Of a DNA stretch of 64,000 nt, positions 10,010 to 22,060 are shown piece by piece. The position numbers and the translations under genes are program-made. The DNA is taken from NCBI GenBank assembly GCA_009103225.1, contig RHPI01002836.1, positions 234,578-298,577 of the forward strand, written 5' to 3'. Below the pieces are notes generated by a model. That model was not told the DNA's origin. It made no database searches and worked only from the letters and a program-made list of their open reading frames with translations. This stretch comes from Chlorokybus atmophyticus (taxonomy: Eukaryota > Streptophyta > Chlorokybophyceae > Chlorokybales > Chlorokybaceae). How positions within the stretch are numbered: position 1 is the first letter of the stretch; the number at the start of each line of letters is the position of its first letter.

Positions 10010-10560
10010 GACCAGCCCTGGTCCGCACGTACGGACCAGGGCCAAAACGCCCGGGCGGCTTGGGGTCCGGACCAGGGTCGCCCGCCTTGGTTTGCACGCG
10101 GGGACCAGGGCTGGTCCAAACAGTACGTAATTGTCCCACGGTCCCCCAAAAAACCGGGCCAGCCCTGGTTGCTGTTATCATGACGAGCGCAATGGGACCA
10201 ATGCTGGTCTGCCATGCGTGTTGCTGCATGCACCAAGGATGGTCCGCTCTTGGCACAGTTCTGTCAAAAGCATCACCACTACTGGTCCCGAGTAGCAGGA
10301 CCATCCTTGGTTCGCACTGTGGGACCATGCATGGTCTACTTATATCTTAATGTCTAGCCCAGATGGTCTGCAAGGATGGTCCCGACTAGTGGGACCAACC
10401 ATGGCTTTGCTGGCGGGACCATGCCTGGTCCACACCCACCCATTTCTTTGTACCAGCTGAATCTCACTGCATTGGTCCATGCTTGCATCCAGGGACCAGC
10501 ATTGGTGCACGACACCCGCTGACATCCTGCACCAATGCTGGTCTATGACCCATGCACCAG
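10010..10560. repeat. Subterminal palindromes with GGACCA/TGGTCC arms
   Basis: Repeated palindromes such as GGACCAGCCCTGGTCC and GGACCAGGGCTGGTCC, as well as looser CACCA/TGGTC pairs. The arms stay constant while the central 4-6 bases vary, unlike the mostly ATGCAT centres in the giant element. Confidence 0.8.
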
Positions 10561-10973
10561 CAATTCACGGTAACCCATTCTATTATATAGTGCGTGTCTG
10601 GCAATCAGCGAGACCTGCAGTGTCAAACATCTATGTTAACTACAGCAGTGTTCTCATAGCTACTAAGATCACCAGCGCTCATAGCCTGCCTATGATGAGA
10701 CTGAGCGCATGCTGCGCACACCACGTGATCTCGGCACTGCACGCACACGTTCCTTCTGTTCCATACTCTGCTCCATACTTGCAATTGTAGACGGCCTTTC
10801 AGATGAACGAGTGCACGCCGCGTGCGCCAACGACAGATAGTCGTAGACACTGCGCGCGCACACTGCATATGAGCAACACCGCAACTGTAAAACACAATGT
10901 ACATTTCTTAAAGAATAGACACGTAACAGTAGCAACATGCAACAGTTGCAACTTTGCACATCTCTGATACATA

Positions 10974-13540
10974 TCATTTGGAGAATGCCGTCCTGCTTGG
11001 CTCCCATCGCCCCATGAAGCGGAACCTCTTGGGCTCAGGCGTTTCACTTTCATCCGGCATGCCTGCATTCACAATGAGTGGCGAATGTGTACAATCACAT
11101 ACACAGAGACCAGTCTGCTCGTACATGGCACTATTAGCTTACAGCTTACCAGCTTACGAGCATACCCTATAGACTGCATTGTGACACTGTGCATTGGTCA
11201 CAGCTACCAAGCCTATGAGCGGTCTATAAGCTCAAAACATACCTGGCCGTTTCCTCGTGTTTATCCAGCCCAGCTGACCACCCTGCGTTGGGTCTTCGCC
11301 CAGCCACTTCTTCTTCATTGCAAACTGCACAACCGCTTGCATGATACGCTGTGTTGGAATGCTGTCCATCCGGGCCTGGTCTTGAAAGGAAAGAGGTGCC
11401 ACGCTCTCCATCAGCGCCACCTGCTTCTTCCGCCAGAATTCCCATTGCCGGCCAACTTGCGCCCTAGTAGGTGTTTGCTCAATGCCACAGCACACAGCCG
11501 CCAGCATCTCCAGCTTCTCATCATCCACTGAAACCTCGCGGTCCTGCATGGGCACATCATCAGCACAACCAGCAAGCACTTGAAACAAGAAATTGCGCGC
11601 ACATAGCTGACAAACCTGATCGTCTTGCTGCGCATTGGTGTTCAGTTCTTCAAGTACTCTCGCCTGGCATTCCCCATCCGGACGTGCCTATTGAAGCTGC
11701 ATTCACCGTTTTCACAGACGCAGGTGCCCATCTGGCTCATGAACATAAGTGGCCACTCAACCGTCACGCTCTGCACTCCATCAGTTGTCAGTGTCATAGG
11801 CGGTTCACATGTGCACACTTTAGCCAACTACACGCGACGCACGTCTCGCACTTGATGACATGCAATGATAAAAGCATATACTGTGCGTGACTGACAATCA
11901 CCAACTTACCTCTAGCTCGGCGCGCGTGTAATGATCCGGTGTCTTGCCATGCATGAGCCTTTGCGACCTGATAGGTATGAACGGCCGCACGCTGTCGTCC
12001 TCCACGCAAAACACTGGCAGCCAATTAATGATCTGCATGCTGTATGTGCGGCAGGTCTCATCCACCTCGGCAATCTCAAGGATGGTGGCAATGGCCACGG
12101 GCACACATGGGTCTTCACGAGTTGAGGATTGCATATCGACGTCAAAGACTTTGTCTCGGTCGTAATCGTCTGCATGTCTGCACCTCATGAACATGCATCG
12201 TGTTAGATAACACAACACAACAGGTGTACATCCAGCTTGCTTCACTTCTAGTGGAGTTGTCACAGTTCAGGGTTGCAATCATACATGCGCACACAGTACT
12301 TACCTGAATTTGCGCAAAGTAGCCCGCAGCACGTCATCTGGAAGGGGCCCGTCGCTCAAGGGGCACCACAGAACGACTGTCTGTTAAGGGCTGTAATTGT
12401 CAGGGCTGAAAACTCTGCCCCACCCTACAGACCGGCGACGAGCAGCTGTGCCAACTTTGGCAGTTCGCTCTGCTTCTCGAGCATGCGCACGGAGCTGGAC
12501 CCGCTGCTCCCTGGACTGTCCTTGGCGTTCACCTCGTTCTTCTTTAACGCCCCTCCGATAAGTCCATTGGCGTTGTATGAAATATGCCCAGATGTGCTCT
12601 GCCAAGCAAAAGTTATAAAGATGTCCACATGTCCAAAAAGCTGCTTTGGTCTCATAAGCTGGCACCGTCCAAGACACTCTACGACTTATGCATTTCCATT
12701 GCTGTGACCTAAAGACTCGTAGGCACTGTCCAGTGTCTACTTATGCATTCCATTGCTTTTAGATGCTCATAGGCACTGTTGTCAGCGTCTACGACGTATG
12801 CGTTCCATTGCTGAGACCTAAGGACTCATAGGCACTGTCCAGTGTCTACGACTTATGCAATCCATTGCTGAGACCTAAGGACTCATAGGCACTGTCCAGT
12901 GTTCCAGCTTGACAAATAGTAACCGACCAACAGTGGCACCACTAAGCAGTAGTAAAAACAGCTGGATATACATGAAAACTAGCTGAATTCAGCTGAACAG
13001 CAAGCCATCTATGTCAAGTAACGTAACAACTCGACAAGTAGCGTGATATCAACTGACTTGCAACAGTGGCAACACTGACTAGCAGCAACAACAGCTTGAG
13101 GGCTAGCAAAGCTTGCTATATGCATGAATACGGGCTAGTTTCACCTGAACAGTTACCGATCAACACACAAGGCATTCAGAGCAAACCTTCACAGAAAACA
13201 ACTGACCTCTGGATATGCGGAGCTCTATGCCTTCCCCAAACACTAGAGGCTCCAGCTCCGGCTCCAACTCCTCACAGAACCTCTCCAGCTTGGCAATGCT
13301 GGCCTGCGCTGCATGATCCTTGCTCCGCTTGTCGAAATTCACCTCCTTCCAACCTGGACCAGGGATTTGCTCCCACTGTTTGAGCTTGTTGGTGAACTTG
13401 TCCATGTTTCGCACATGGGTGGGGTGCACAGAGGAAAAGTTGTCCCTCAGGAACCTGTCCCCAGTTTTCTGGCCGTTGTTGCCACAGTTGAACACTTGGC
13501 TGGCAGAAGGCACTGCGGTCACCATTGTTACACTATGCAC
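10974..13540 (-). CDS. Gene Y, copy 2 (unrecognised, transposon-borne, six exons)
   Basis: I do not recognise the family. Exons inferred by comparison with 54911-58153: 13540-13207, 12598-12304, 12177-11910, 11770 to about 11620, 11543-11243 and 11062-10974. Donors (GTCAGT, GTAAGT, GTAAGT, GTTTGT, GTATGT), acceptors and intron phases agree with the other copy. Conserved blocks are GWG...PLSDGPLPDDVLRATLRKFR, the INWLPVF segment, EWPLMFMSQMGTCVCENGEC (Cys cluster), RIMQAVVQFAMKKKWL and a basic C-terminal tail. A stop interrupts exon 2 near 12400 and a one-base shift affects exon 4, so this copy may be dead. Short basic ends and paired conservation would suit a DNA-binding accessory protein, but that is inference. 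Confidence 0.7.
12680..12905. repeat. Tandem repeat, about 57 bp unit, in a gene Y intron
   Basis: About four copies of a unit containing CCATTGCTGAGACCTAAG and GGCACTGTCCAGTG. The last two are nearly identical, 57 bp apart (12804 and 12861). They lie in the first intron of gene Y copy 2. Confidence 0.8.
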
Positions 13541-13762
13541 AAAGCACTCAAGCTTCCAGGTGACAAAAGGCTCACACAGCAGTCTATAACACGAGAGTCT
13601 ACAGCACGCGACTTATTGCAGCTGCGATAACCAGTGCCGAAGTCTATACTGCGCACAACGCACAACGCACAACACATGCGCACAACGCACGCGCGAGCGA
13701 ACAAAACTTCCAAATGACGGAATCTGACAACAAACACTTCCATATGAATCAACTTCCAGTAC

Positions 13763-13846
13763 CTGTAACCTAGGGTTCGTCGGAGCGGCCTATGCGGTCG
13801 CCTGTGACATAGGGTTCATCGGAGCGGCCTATGCGGTCGCCTGTCA
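13763..13846. repeat. Tandem duplication, about 42 bp unit
   Basis: Two copies of a CTAGGGTTCGTCGGAGCGG-type unit ending in CTATGCGGTCGCCTGT. The pair sits between the truncated CACTA-like element and the gypsy pol, close to where the junction must be. Confidence 0.8.
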
Positions 13847-13849
13847 CGC

Positions 13850-16800
13850 CGCCGGCAGCCTGATGTTTGGTGTGCCTAAGGTAGTAGTAGTTCAGGCAGT
13901 GCTGGCGGAGGTGTGGTAGCGGAGTGCTAGCTTGTGTTGCACAAGAGTGTTATCCAGTGCAAGTTGTTGCAGAGATCAGCAAGCTGAGAAACACCAAGGA
14001 TGATGACATCCCTACCGTGTCGGCGGCATCGTCGACTTCAGAGGAGACTCGGAGGCAGCCCTCACACTTCAACATGGAGGAGCTGGGGCGCTGCAACATG
14101 TATGAGATGGACATCAAGTTCACCACTGAGGAGCCTATCTTTAGGAGGCAGTACCCGCTCAGCCAAGTGGAGAAAGAGGGAGTCTAGCAAAAGTGTGATG
14201 AACTCTTAGAGGCCGGGCTGATTGAGGAGTCGATCTCCAGCTATGCATCTGCAGTTGTCATGCCCAGGAAGAAAGACTCAGAGGGCAATTGGACTCAGAT
14301 GCGCATGTGTGTGGACTTCCGACCTGCCAATGCTGCCACTAAGACCAACAGATACCCGATGCCCACTGCCGAAGACATTTTCGATGAAGTGGCCGACGCA
14401 AAGATCTTTACCATTATTAATCTGCGTGCTGGCTTCCATCAGATTGGGATCAGGGAATCGGACCGGCACAAGACTGCATTCTGGGGCAACAGAGTGTTGT
14501 ACCAGTGGAAGGTCATGCCCTTTGGCATGAAGAACGCTCCGGCGGTCTTCCAGCGTGTAATGGACCGGGTCCTTCGAGGCCTCCCTTTTACGCGCTGCTA
14601 CATCGATGACGTCTTGGTCTTCAGCAACACCATGGAGGAGCATCTGCAGCACCTGAAGCAAGTGTTTGAGAGGATCAAGGCTGCCAACATGACCTGTCAT
14701 CCAGAGAAGTGCAAATTTGCAGCAGATACAGTACAGTACCTGGGGCATGAGATTGTGCCCGGAGGAGTGCAGGTGCAGAAGGCGAAGGTTGAGGCCATCG
14801 CTCAGGTGCCAGCACCCACAGACATCAGCAGGCTCAGGGCATTCTTGGGCCTGGCCAACTACTACAAGAGATTTGTGAAGGACTACAGCAAGTTAGCAAG
14901 GCCACTGAATGACCTGCTGAAGAAGAAGCAACGTTGGCAGTGGGACACAAGCTGTCAACAAGCATTTAAGCTGATCAAGGAGAAGCTCAGTGAAGCACCA
15001 GTGCTGAGGTCACACGACTACAATAAGGAGTTCATCCTGCACACCGATTGGAGCAAGTTGGGCATTGGCGCTGTGTTGTGTCAGAAGGACGACGATGGGG
15101 CAGAGTACGTGGTGGCCTATGCCAGTAGGAGCAACAACAAGGCGGAAGGCAACTACAGCTCCTATGAAGGGGAATGTTTGGCGGCTGTGTGGGCAGTGGT
15201 GCATTTCAATCCTTTCCTATTTGGCAGGAGGTTCACTCTGCTGACAGACCATCAACCTTTGAAATGGCTGCTCACCAACAGCCATGTGACGGAGAAGCAT
15301 GCTCGGTGGGCACTCATCCTGCAGGAGTACGACTTCAGCATCGAGCACAAGGCAGGGTTGGCCAACATGGACGCTGATGGACTCAGCCGCAATCTTGTAG
15401 CTGACACTATCGACAAGAGCGAAGCTCGGCATGATGGAGGGCCAGACGCCGCCGCTACCACCGATGTGGCAACCCTACTAGCCATTGTGACCTGTGCTCT
15501 GGCAGAGTTTGAGCTGGAGGAGAGCACCACTGTAGCTGAAGGAGTTGCCAGCTACATGGCAGAGGCTGAGGGGGTCAGCCCAGGAGAGGAAGACGTCGGC
15601 AGGGGTAATATCTGGCTCGACGCCGACGCAATGATGCACCTGAGGGAGGGAACCTACCCACCAGCTGCAAGCACGATGACCAAAGATCGCATGTGGCGCA
15701 GGTCACAGCACTACAGCTGGAAGGATGGGCAGGTTGTCAAGAACATGAAGGATGGCACCACGAGGGTGGTGCCACCACTGGGGGAAAGAGAGGAGATTGT
15801 GCGCAAGCTGCACAATCAGATGGGCCACTTCGGGGTCAAGCGTACCCAGGCACTAGTCTCAACAACCTAGTGGTGGCTCGGGATGGCTGCCATGGTGGCT
15901 GCAGCTGTGCAGCGGTGTGTGGAGTGCGACAAGGTCAAGGCTAGCTTCAGCATGAAGCAGCCGCAGCTCAACCCACTTCCCATACAAGGCCTGTTCTACA
16001 GGTGGAGTTTGGATCTGGCAGGGAGACCTACCTGTCACTCAGCGAGGTCATCGCTACATCCTGGTAATAATTGAGCATTTAAGCAAATGGGTGGAGGTCA
16101 CTCCGCTCATCAACAAAGAAGCTGGCACAATCATGCAGGCTTTCCTCAGCCAGGTGCTCAGCAGGTTCGGCGGGTGTGCGAAGGTGCTCACCGATCAGGG
16201 CACAAAGTTCCGGGGCAAGTTAGATGACCTGCTCCATGAGTGCTTCATCGACCATTGCCGTACCCATCGCAACCATCCGCAAGCCGACGGACTTACAGAG
16301 AGGATGGTGCAGACAGTGAAAGCGGGGCTGCGCAATTTCTGCCGTAGTCACGCCAAAAGCAACTGGGACCTTCAGTTGCCATGGCTCATGATGGGCTACT
16401 GGTTCAGCCGTCAAGCCGCATTGGGGGCTTACAGCCCATACTTTTTGCTGTACGGTCGTCATCCACAGTTGCCAGCTTCCATTCAAAAGCCCGCCGAGGC
16501 AGTGGTGGATTTGACAGATTAAGGGAGCTTCCTCAAGGAGCTCACCGCCCGGGCTGCGCTTTACCGGCGCGTCATGCCTGTTGCGATGGACAATCTGCTC
16601 ATCGCACAACATCGAGACATTCAGCGTTACGCACGGGTGTGCAGCGGCTTTTACAAGCTACGGCTGCAGAAGTTCAAGGTGGGAGATTATGTGTATCTCC
16701 ACCAACAGATGAAGGACACACTGGACACCATTGCCAGCAATATCATTTTGAGAGTGAAGGCAGTGCGTGACAACGGCGTGTTAATGCTGGAGGGCAGCGA

Positions 16801-17085
16801 CGCGCGTACATACACTGAGCAGATGAAGAACTGTGCACTCTGCCATCTGCCCAACATTAATGGAGCAGTTGACCCCAAAGCTGCTGTTCCTGATGTCAGT
16901 CACAGATGCGAAGGCTGCGCACGCGCTGATGGAGAAAACAGTATGCTGCTGTGTGACCGCTGCAATGCTGGTTGGCACATCTGGTGTCTGTCACCACCAT
17001 TGACACTGGTGCCGGAGGGTGATTGGATGTGTGAGGCCTGCCAGATGCAGCTGGCTCACTCAGGGGAGTGAAGGGCCACCTGGAG
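13850..17085 (+). mobile_element. Ty3/gypsy element B, 5'-truncated, PHD-finger type
   Basis: Only pol is present. There is no gag or protease, and no LTR pair could be identified. The right boundary is the LINE tail repeat at 17086. Confidence 0.75.
13966..17071 (+). pseudogene. pol: Gypsy B pol: RT, RNase H, integrase, terminal PHD finger
   Basis: RT blocks: MRMCVDFRPANAAT, INLRAGFHQIGI, PFGMKNAPAVFQ and the catalytic CYIDDVLVFS (to about 14620). RNase H follows (HTDWSKLGIGAVL; SSYEGECLAAVW; LTDHQPLKWLL; 15040-15270). The integrase has a zinc finger (HNQMGHFGVKRT and CVECDKVK; 15810-15945), LDL near 16012, LTDQGTKF (16185) and HPQADGLTERM (16275). Instead of a chromodomain, the tail encodes CEGCARADGENSMLLCDRC...HIWC...CEAC, a C4HC3 PHD finger at about 16908-17045. 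Breaks: TAG at 14186, TAG at about 15869, a shift near 16040 and TAA near 16520. PHD fingers read histone tails, so this domain could replace the chromodomain in targeting. Confidence 0.85.
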
Positions 17086-17250
17086 GGGGTAGGGGAGCTC
17101 GCTGTCCTGGTCTCGATTCACTTTTTCGTTCGTCTCTAAGCTGTTCTCAATAGCAAGGAGTACATCATAGTCCCAGCTCGCTATCAGGGGCTACAGGGAG
17201 GAGTGGAATCCGAGCGCCAGCATACACGAAAGCAGCAGGCACGACAGCTG
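17086..17250 (-). repeat. LINE 3' tail, copy 1
   Basis: This matches 19437-19590. Read on the minus strand both copies end in GCTCCCCTA and then diverge, which marks the shared 3' terminus. There is no poly(A) run. Confidence 0.75.
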
Positions 17251-17379
17251 TCATGCCATGAGCTCTTGCTGCCATGCACAGTCGATGCACACGCACATTG
17301 CACCAAGCACACAGAGTCGACCAGAAGGGAAGGCCCTATACAACTATACACAAGTCATGTACAGGTACAGCAAGTCGGG

Positions 17380-18162
17380 CTGTGCTAACTACCTATGGGA
17401 CGAGGGGTGGAAGGAGTGAGGGTTATGAGGGGACACCCCGCTGCATGCCCTCTCCATCGCCCTCCCAGCCGTGGCTCCATGCACACAGGGCACGTACGGG
17501 GTTGGGCTACGAAGCTGCTGGCAGGAATCCACCTGTACTTGGGGGCACCCACCCACACACACGCGGAGGAGTGGGCTCTGCCCAGCGCTGGCGAGGACCT
17601 TCAAGGAGTGGAGGCAGAGGTGCATTCATGTTGCCAGCGAGGATGCGATCATGGTCCAGGTCGCAGTGGAGATGAGGGTGGCGAGCATGCACATGGGCAG
17701 CAGGGTCAAGGGAGTCTGGGATCCGTATGGGAATGGCAGGTTGTGCTTTACGCTCCGTGAAGGACACAACAGGGGACATCGTACCTTGGGTTCGTACCCG
17801 AGACCAGTAGAAGGTCTCTTCCTCCCGTAGTCCTCCCAACCACGCGCTACCAGCTGAGGACTCCTCTCTGACATATGGCTGACCCCAAGTGTCCCGGCCT
17901 GCATAGCGGTGCAGGTGTCTGTCTGCCAGTTTCATCACTGTAAACTCCCGCACGTCCGCAGGAAGGTTGACCGCAGTTGGGTGGGCATTGCCTCTACGGG
18001 GAAAACTATCTAAGAACCTCGCTTCCCTCCCTTCCCTCTGCCAATGCCAGGACATTCTGTGGGCCGGTGGCGTGCTGATGCGGCTGGCAACCACACGCCA
18101 GCTGTCGCTTGGATGAGGAGCAGAAGAGGATGGAAAAACCGAGGCGGGAAGATACTCCGTGA
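17380..18162 (-). pseudogene. Unassigned open region upstream of the LINE tail
   Basis: An open minus-strand frame of about 220 residues (18162-17507, with internal WQREGREARFL and NLPADVREFTVMKLADRHLHRYAGRDTW). It lies directly upstream of the LINE tail in the same orientation, so it may be the C-terminal region of LINE ORF2 that copy 2 has lost. I recognise no motif. The solo LTR interrupts it at its upstream side. Confidence 0.35.
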
Positions 18163-18669
18163 TATTGTGGGAAGCTAGTGGACACATGCAGCAGGGCAGG
18201 GCATGACACATACAACACAACAGCCGCCAAGGCTTGGACTAAAAGCAATCACTATTCCATTCAAGCAAGTGTAGTCCGCTAGCTTATATACTTAGCCAGA
18301 CTACACACCTCTACTCTAGAAGATCCTGCGCCTTCTACAAGCGTTCTATTGAGGTGATCTAAGTTGCTCCACGTAGCCAGCTTCAAGACCTTTCCAACAA
18401 GCTATGCCACGTTCCTTGCAACTAAGTAGCCACGAAGTTCTGCAACTTCTACCGAAGCTCTGGCCTGTCGCCAGACTCTTCCAGATGCTCCCAAGTCCGG
18501 AGTCTTCAAGTGTCCGCCAGCAGTCTGTACCGATATCGAGCTCTAGACTCACAACTGCTCGATATCAGTCCTCGTATTGCAAGTGCGACGTGCACAAGGA
18601 CTTAGCCATTTCTAACACTCGATGCCTTAGTCTATGGGAGTCAGGCTGACTAGATGTCGTCCGTCAACA
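18163..18669 (-). repeat. Solo LTR (copia-like), 507 bp
   Basis: Flanked on both sides by CGTGA (18158-18162 and 18670-18674), a 5 bp target duplication. On the minus strand it begins TGTTGACGGAC, resembling the start of the family 4 and family 5 LTRs, and ends in CCACAATA (the expected final CA is mutated). No internal region remains. Confidence 0.75.
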
Positions 18670-18674
18670 CGTGA

Positions 18675-19436
18675 AGGCGTCGCTCCGAGAAGGCAGGTTG
18701 GCAAGCGCCGTCATGACGTTCGCCGCCGCCGTCACCGCCGCCATCGTGCAGTGAACTACACACTTGCATCAGCCTGACTGCGAGAATGGTTAAGGCATGG
18801 TGCTGACTGAACATCCAGATCGTCCGACCTCGACTCCATCCGAGTTGAGTGACAGGAAGCCGCACAAACATTGGATGGTGACGCAGGTTTTGCGCCAAGA
18901 TCGACGGTCCCGATACGAGAGAGATGACGGCGGCCGCGCCGACAGCTCACTAGTATTTAGCATGCTTGCAACACTAACTGACCAGTTGGTAATGCAAGTA
19001 GGTCAGTGAGACGGGTAGTGAGCGTACCCTTGCCTTGACATTTTTAGTGTTATCATTGTCTTGCTTACTGATGAGAGAGTGTCAGTGAGTGACTGGAAGT
19101 GGACGAGCGTGTGTGTGTCTTCAGCTGTGTCGTGCCTCGTGTGACTGCCACCGCCGCCACCAGCCTCATCCTCGCCCACGCAAGCAAGAGCAACCACTGA
19201 GAGACGGTGCCATGCATTGAGTGTCTGCATGCACCCACTGATCTGCATTGGCATTGAGTGCATATCCCTTGACCACCTTAGCTACCAACTCCGCGTGATC
19301 TGTTCTGTGTACCACTTAGCAAGATCATCGTAGTGCATTGTTGTGTGTGTTGCTGAGCACTTAGTTTTTATCAGGCATCACAGTAGCAGTATAGGGTCAG
19401 TCAGCATTCTAACCCGTACACCTCTTCCCCACACCA
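18675..19436. other. Stretch without a recognisable gene
   Basis: No convincing coding region or terminal repeat was found. It begins as the continuation of the sequence split by the solo LTR and ends at the second LINE tail. Confidence 0.5.
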
Positions 19437-19590
19437 CATAGGGGAGCGAGCTGTCTTGGGCGAGATTCACTTTTTCGTCTCCGAGCTGTTCTCAATAGCA
19501 AGGAGTACATCATAGTCCCAGCTCGCTATCAGGGGCTACAGGGAGGAGTGGAATCCGAGCGCCAGCGCACACGACAGCAGCAGGCACGAC
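19437..19590 (-). repeat. LINE 3' tail, copy 2
   Basis: Same 3' sequence as 17086-17250, ending in GCTCCCCTA on the minus strand. It is fused here to the middle of the RT region. Confidence 0.75.
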
Positions 19591-21975
19591 ACCACCTCCT
19601 GGGGTTGTGGCCATCGAAACCCCCAATCCGGCAACGGGGAAGGGGTGGGTCCAAGTGCGATGCTAAGTGTCTTCTCGACGCTGAGCTTGGAGTCCGAAGC
19701 TAGGCAATAGGCATCCAACTCCGTGGTGAGGCCTTGGACGGATTGCTGTGTGCGCTCGATGTAGGCCTTTGTGTCGTCTGCATATCCTGTGTATCTGAGT
19801 TCCTTGTCCTCTTCGGGACCACCTTCAGGATTAGGGAGGCGGATGCCCTTCATGAGAGGAGAGGAGCGAAGCATGGCGCCCAGTGGTTCCGTTGCCAATA
19901 TGAACAGAAACGGTGCTAGCGGGCACCCCTGCCGTATGCTACGTTGGAGCCCAAAGACCTCAGAAAGGAAGCCATTGATGGAAACACAGCTGCGGCCTCC
20001 CCCATTAAGAGTTCGCACCCAGGCCACCAATATCGGAGAAAAGCCCAATCTCAACAACACTGATGATATGAACGACCAGTCTAACCTGTCGAAGGCTTTC
20101 TCAAAATCAAGGAGAAGAAGAGCGCCTTGCTGGTTGGTAAAGTCCGCGTGGGACATAGCATCCAACGCAGTGAGAACATTGTCGAGGATGTAGCGGTGAG
20201 GGACAAAGCCAACCTGAGTGGGGTGCACACATGCCGGTATGTGTGGGCGCAGTCGGCTGGCTATGGCCTTCGCGAGGATCTTGTAGTGGATAGGAAGAAG
20301 AGTGATTGGGCGCCAGTTCTTCAGCTAACCTCTGTCGACCTTCTTGTAGATGAGAGTGATCACTCCCAGCCGCTGTGTCTCGCCCATCTGTACGCTGTTG
20401 AGCACGTGCTGACAGTATTGAAGATAGTGCTCACCTAGCATAGGCCAGAAGTGCTGCCAGAAGGGGACAGTGAGACCATCCTTCCCTGGGGCCTTTTGCG
20501 GGGACATGGAGAACAGTGCAGCCTGCAGCTCCGCCAGCTTCAATGGTGTCTCCAACTCAGCTGCTTCAGCAATGGTGATGCGTGGGGACAAGCTGTCCAA
20601 GCAATGTGCTGTGGCCTCTGCTACCTCTGGAGTGTCTCTGTGTGAGGACGAGTAGAGGTTGTGATAGTACTCAGCGCTCGCCTCACACATGGCGTATGAA
20701 GATGTGATGGGAGAGGGATAGCTGTCGTATCCTGCAGTTAAGAAGTGCATATGGTTGGGTGAGCGTGACGGTCTCCCTTTTTTGAAGCAGGCTGAAGTCA
20801 TTCTCTCTCCCTCCAGCCTCCACTTGGTGGCAACCCGCAGTGCTGTATTGTCGAGTGCCGTGGCATGGGCTTCCTTCAATGCAGACAGGAGTGAAGAGTG
20901 CTGGCGCTGCAAGTCCGTATCAGCTGGTGAGACCGCTAGCTGAGGCACCAACATGTCCAGCTCTTCTGCAAGTGTATCAACTTAAGATTGAAGCTGTCGA
21001 TGGCGTCTTCGCATATGCTGTCTCGTCATTGCCTCTGTTCTTGCTAAGAAGTCTTCAAATGCTGCCACATATGATGTAGGTGCAGAAGAGAATGAAGACG
21101 ACATTAAACCCCACATGTCCTCCACCTCGGTGACGAACAGGGGGTCATGGAGGAGGGAGGAGTCGATACGCCAAAGTCCTTTGCCTCGTTCCAGATGTTG
21201 CGCGGATTGAAGCTCGAGGTACACCGGCTTATGGTCCGACACCCACTCTTTTGCATTGATGGCACGGTCCGCCACGGATGAAAGGAGCTTACTGGAGACA
21301 TACAACCTGTCTAGCCGAGCAAGCCTGCGTGCTGCTCCTTGACGGGAGCTGTCCCATGTATAGACTTGAGAAAAGGGGTACCTACATCTCCAAGCGTCCT
21401 CCACCCTAAGTTGTTGACGAAGGGCAGAAAGCGCAATGCTGTCTTCCTTGCCGGAGAGAGAGCCGTGGTGTGAACGATCCAGCGATTGATCTTCGACACA
21501 GTTCCAGTCTCCACCAACTACGTGCCAGTCAGCAGCGGGAAGATGAGATGCACTGATCTCAGCGAAGAAGAAAAAAAAAAAAACTCACACTGCTTCACTT
21601 CCTTAGAGGGGGCGTACACGCTAACAAGAAGAAGTGAGCCTCCGTCCCAGGCTAGCCGAACCCAACAGCACCAGTGTCGGACCGCTACCCCTGTATCCAA
21701 GACGGCATGCTTCCATGAAGAGGGATACAAGACAGCAACACCACCCTTGGTGCCGTCCGCAGGAGCCCACACTGCCTCTCCTTTCCATGCATGCTGCCAC
21801 TTCTAAGTTGCAATTGCTGCAGCACTTAACTTGGTCTCTTGTAGGAGAAAGACGCCGTCTCCCTTGCGTTTATGCGCCCATGAGCGAGAGAATACAGCAT
21901 CTTTACGTGAAGGCCCATCTGTTGTGTGGTTTGAATTTAACCCCCGAACATTCTAAGACCACACCTTGATGTGCG
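19590..21975 (-). pseudogene. LINE ORF2: apurinic-type endonuclease and reverse transcriptase
   Basis: The endonuclease starts at about 21972 with the VWS*NVRGLNS block, where the expected Trp of SWNVRGL is a TAG stop. It continues with LLQETKL, LLLVSVYAPS and SDHKPVYLEL (21230). RT follows: AELQAALFSMSPQKAPGKDGLTVPFW (20560-20480), GFVPHRYILDNVLT, LLLDFEKAFDRLDW (20135), GCPLAPFLFILA and the catalytic RYTGYADDTKAY (19790). A stop near 20330 and a shift near 21410 also break it. The enzyme nicks target DNA and primes cDNA synthesis there. ORF2 is truncated after the thumb region. Confidence 0.85.
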
Positions 21976-21994
21976 GCTAGGCGGTGGAGATGTC

Positions 21995-22060
21995 ATACTA
22001 TGCCCAAGACAGTCCCCCAAGAGTAGTCATCAAGAGGGATGTCGTCATCTGTGCCGTATG
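21995..22060 (-). pseudogene. LINE ORF1, C-terminal piece
   Basis: The last 20 or so codons of ORF1 (GTDDDIPLDDYSWGTVLGIV then stop) lie to the left of the copia insertion. They continue the frame that reaches the insertion from 31745. Confidence 0.6.

Larger units (their letters stand above)
9989..13760 (-). mobile_element. Second CACTA-like element, one end with gene Y
   Basis: The left terminus CACACGGA...TTCAACGGACCA at 9989 resembles the terminus of the giant element (CACACGGATTGACGTTC..GGACCA). It is followed by the same kind of GGACCA/TGGTCC palindromes (10010-10560) and then by gene Y on the minus strand. The order terminus, palindromes, end of gene Y matches the right end of the giant element in mirror image. 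The other terminus is not seen; the element is cut near 13760, before the PHD-finger gypsy. Confidence 0.7.

Noticed and set aside
10010-10560. CRISPR-like array of palindromic repeats
   Set aside because: Spacing is irregular, there are no unique spacers of constant length, and the setting is eukaryotic; subterminal transposon repeats explain it.
19437-19590. Reading the 17086/19437 repeat pair as LTRs of gypsy B
   Set aside because: The repeat lacks TG...CA ends and a primer site, and in both places it follows minus-strand LINE-side sequence; a shared LINE tail fits better.
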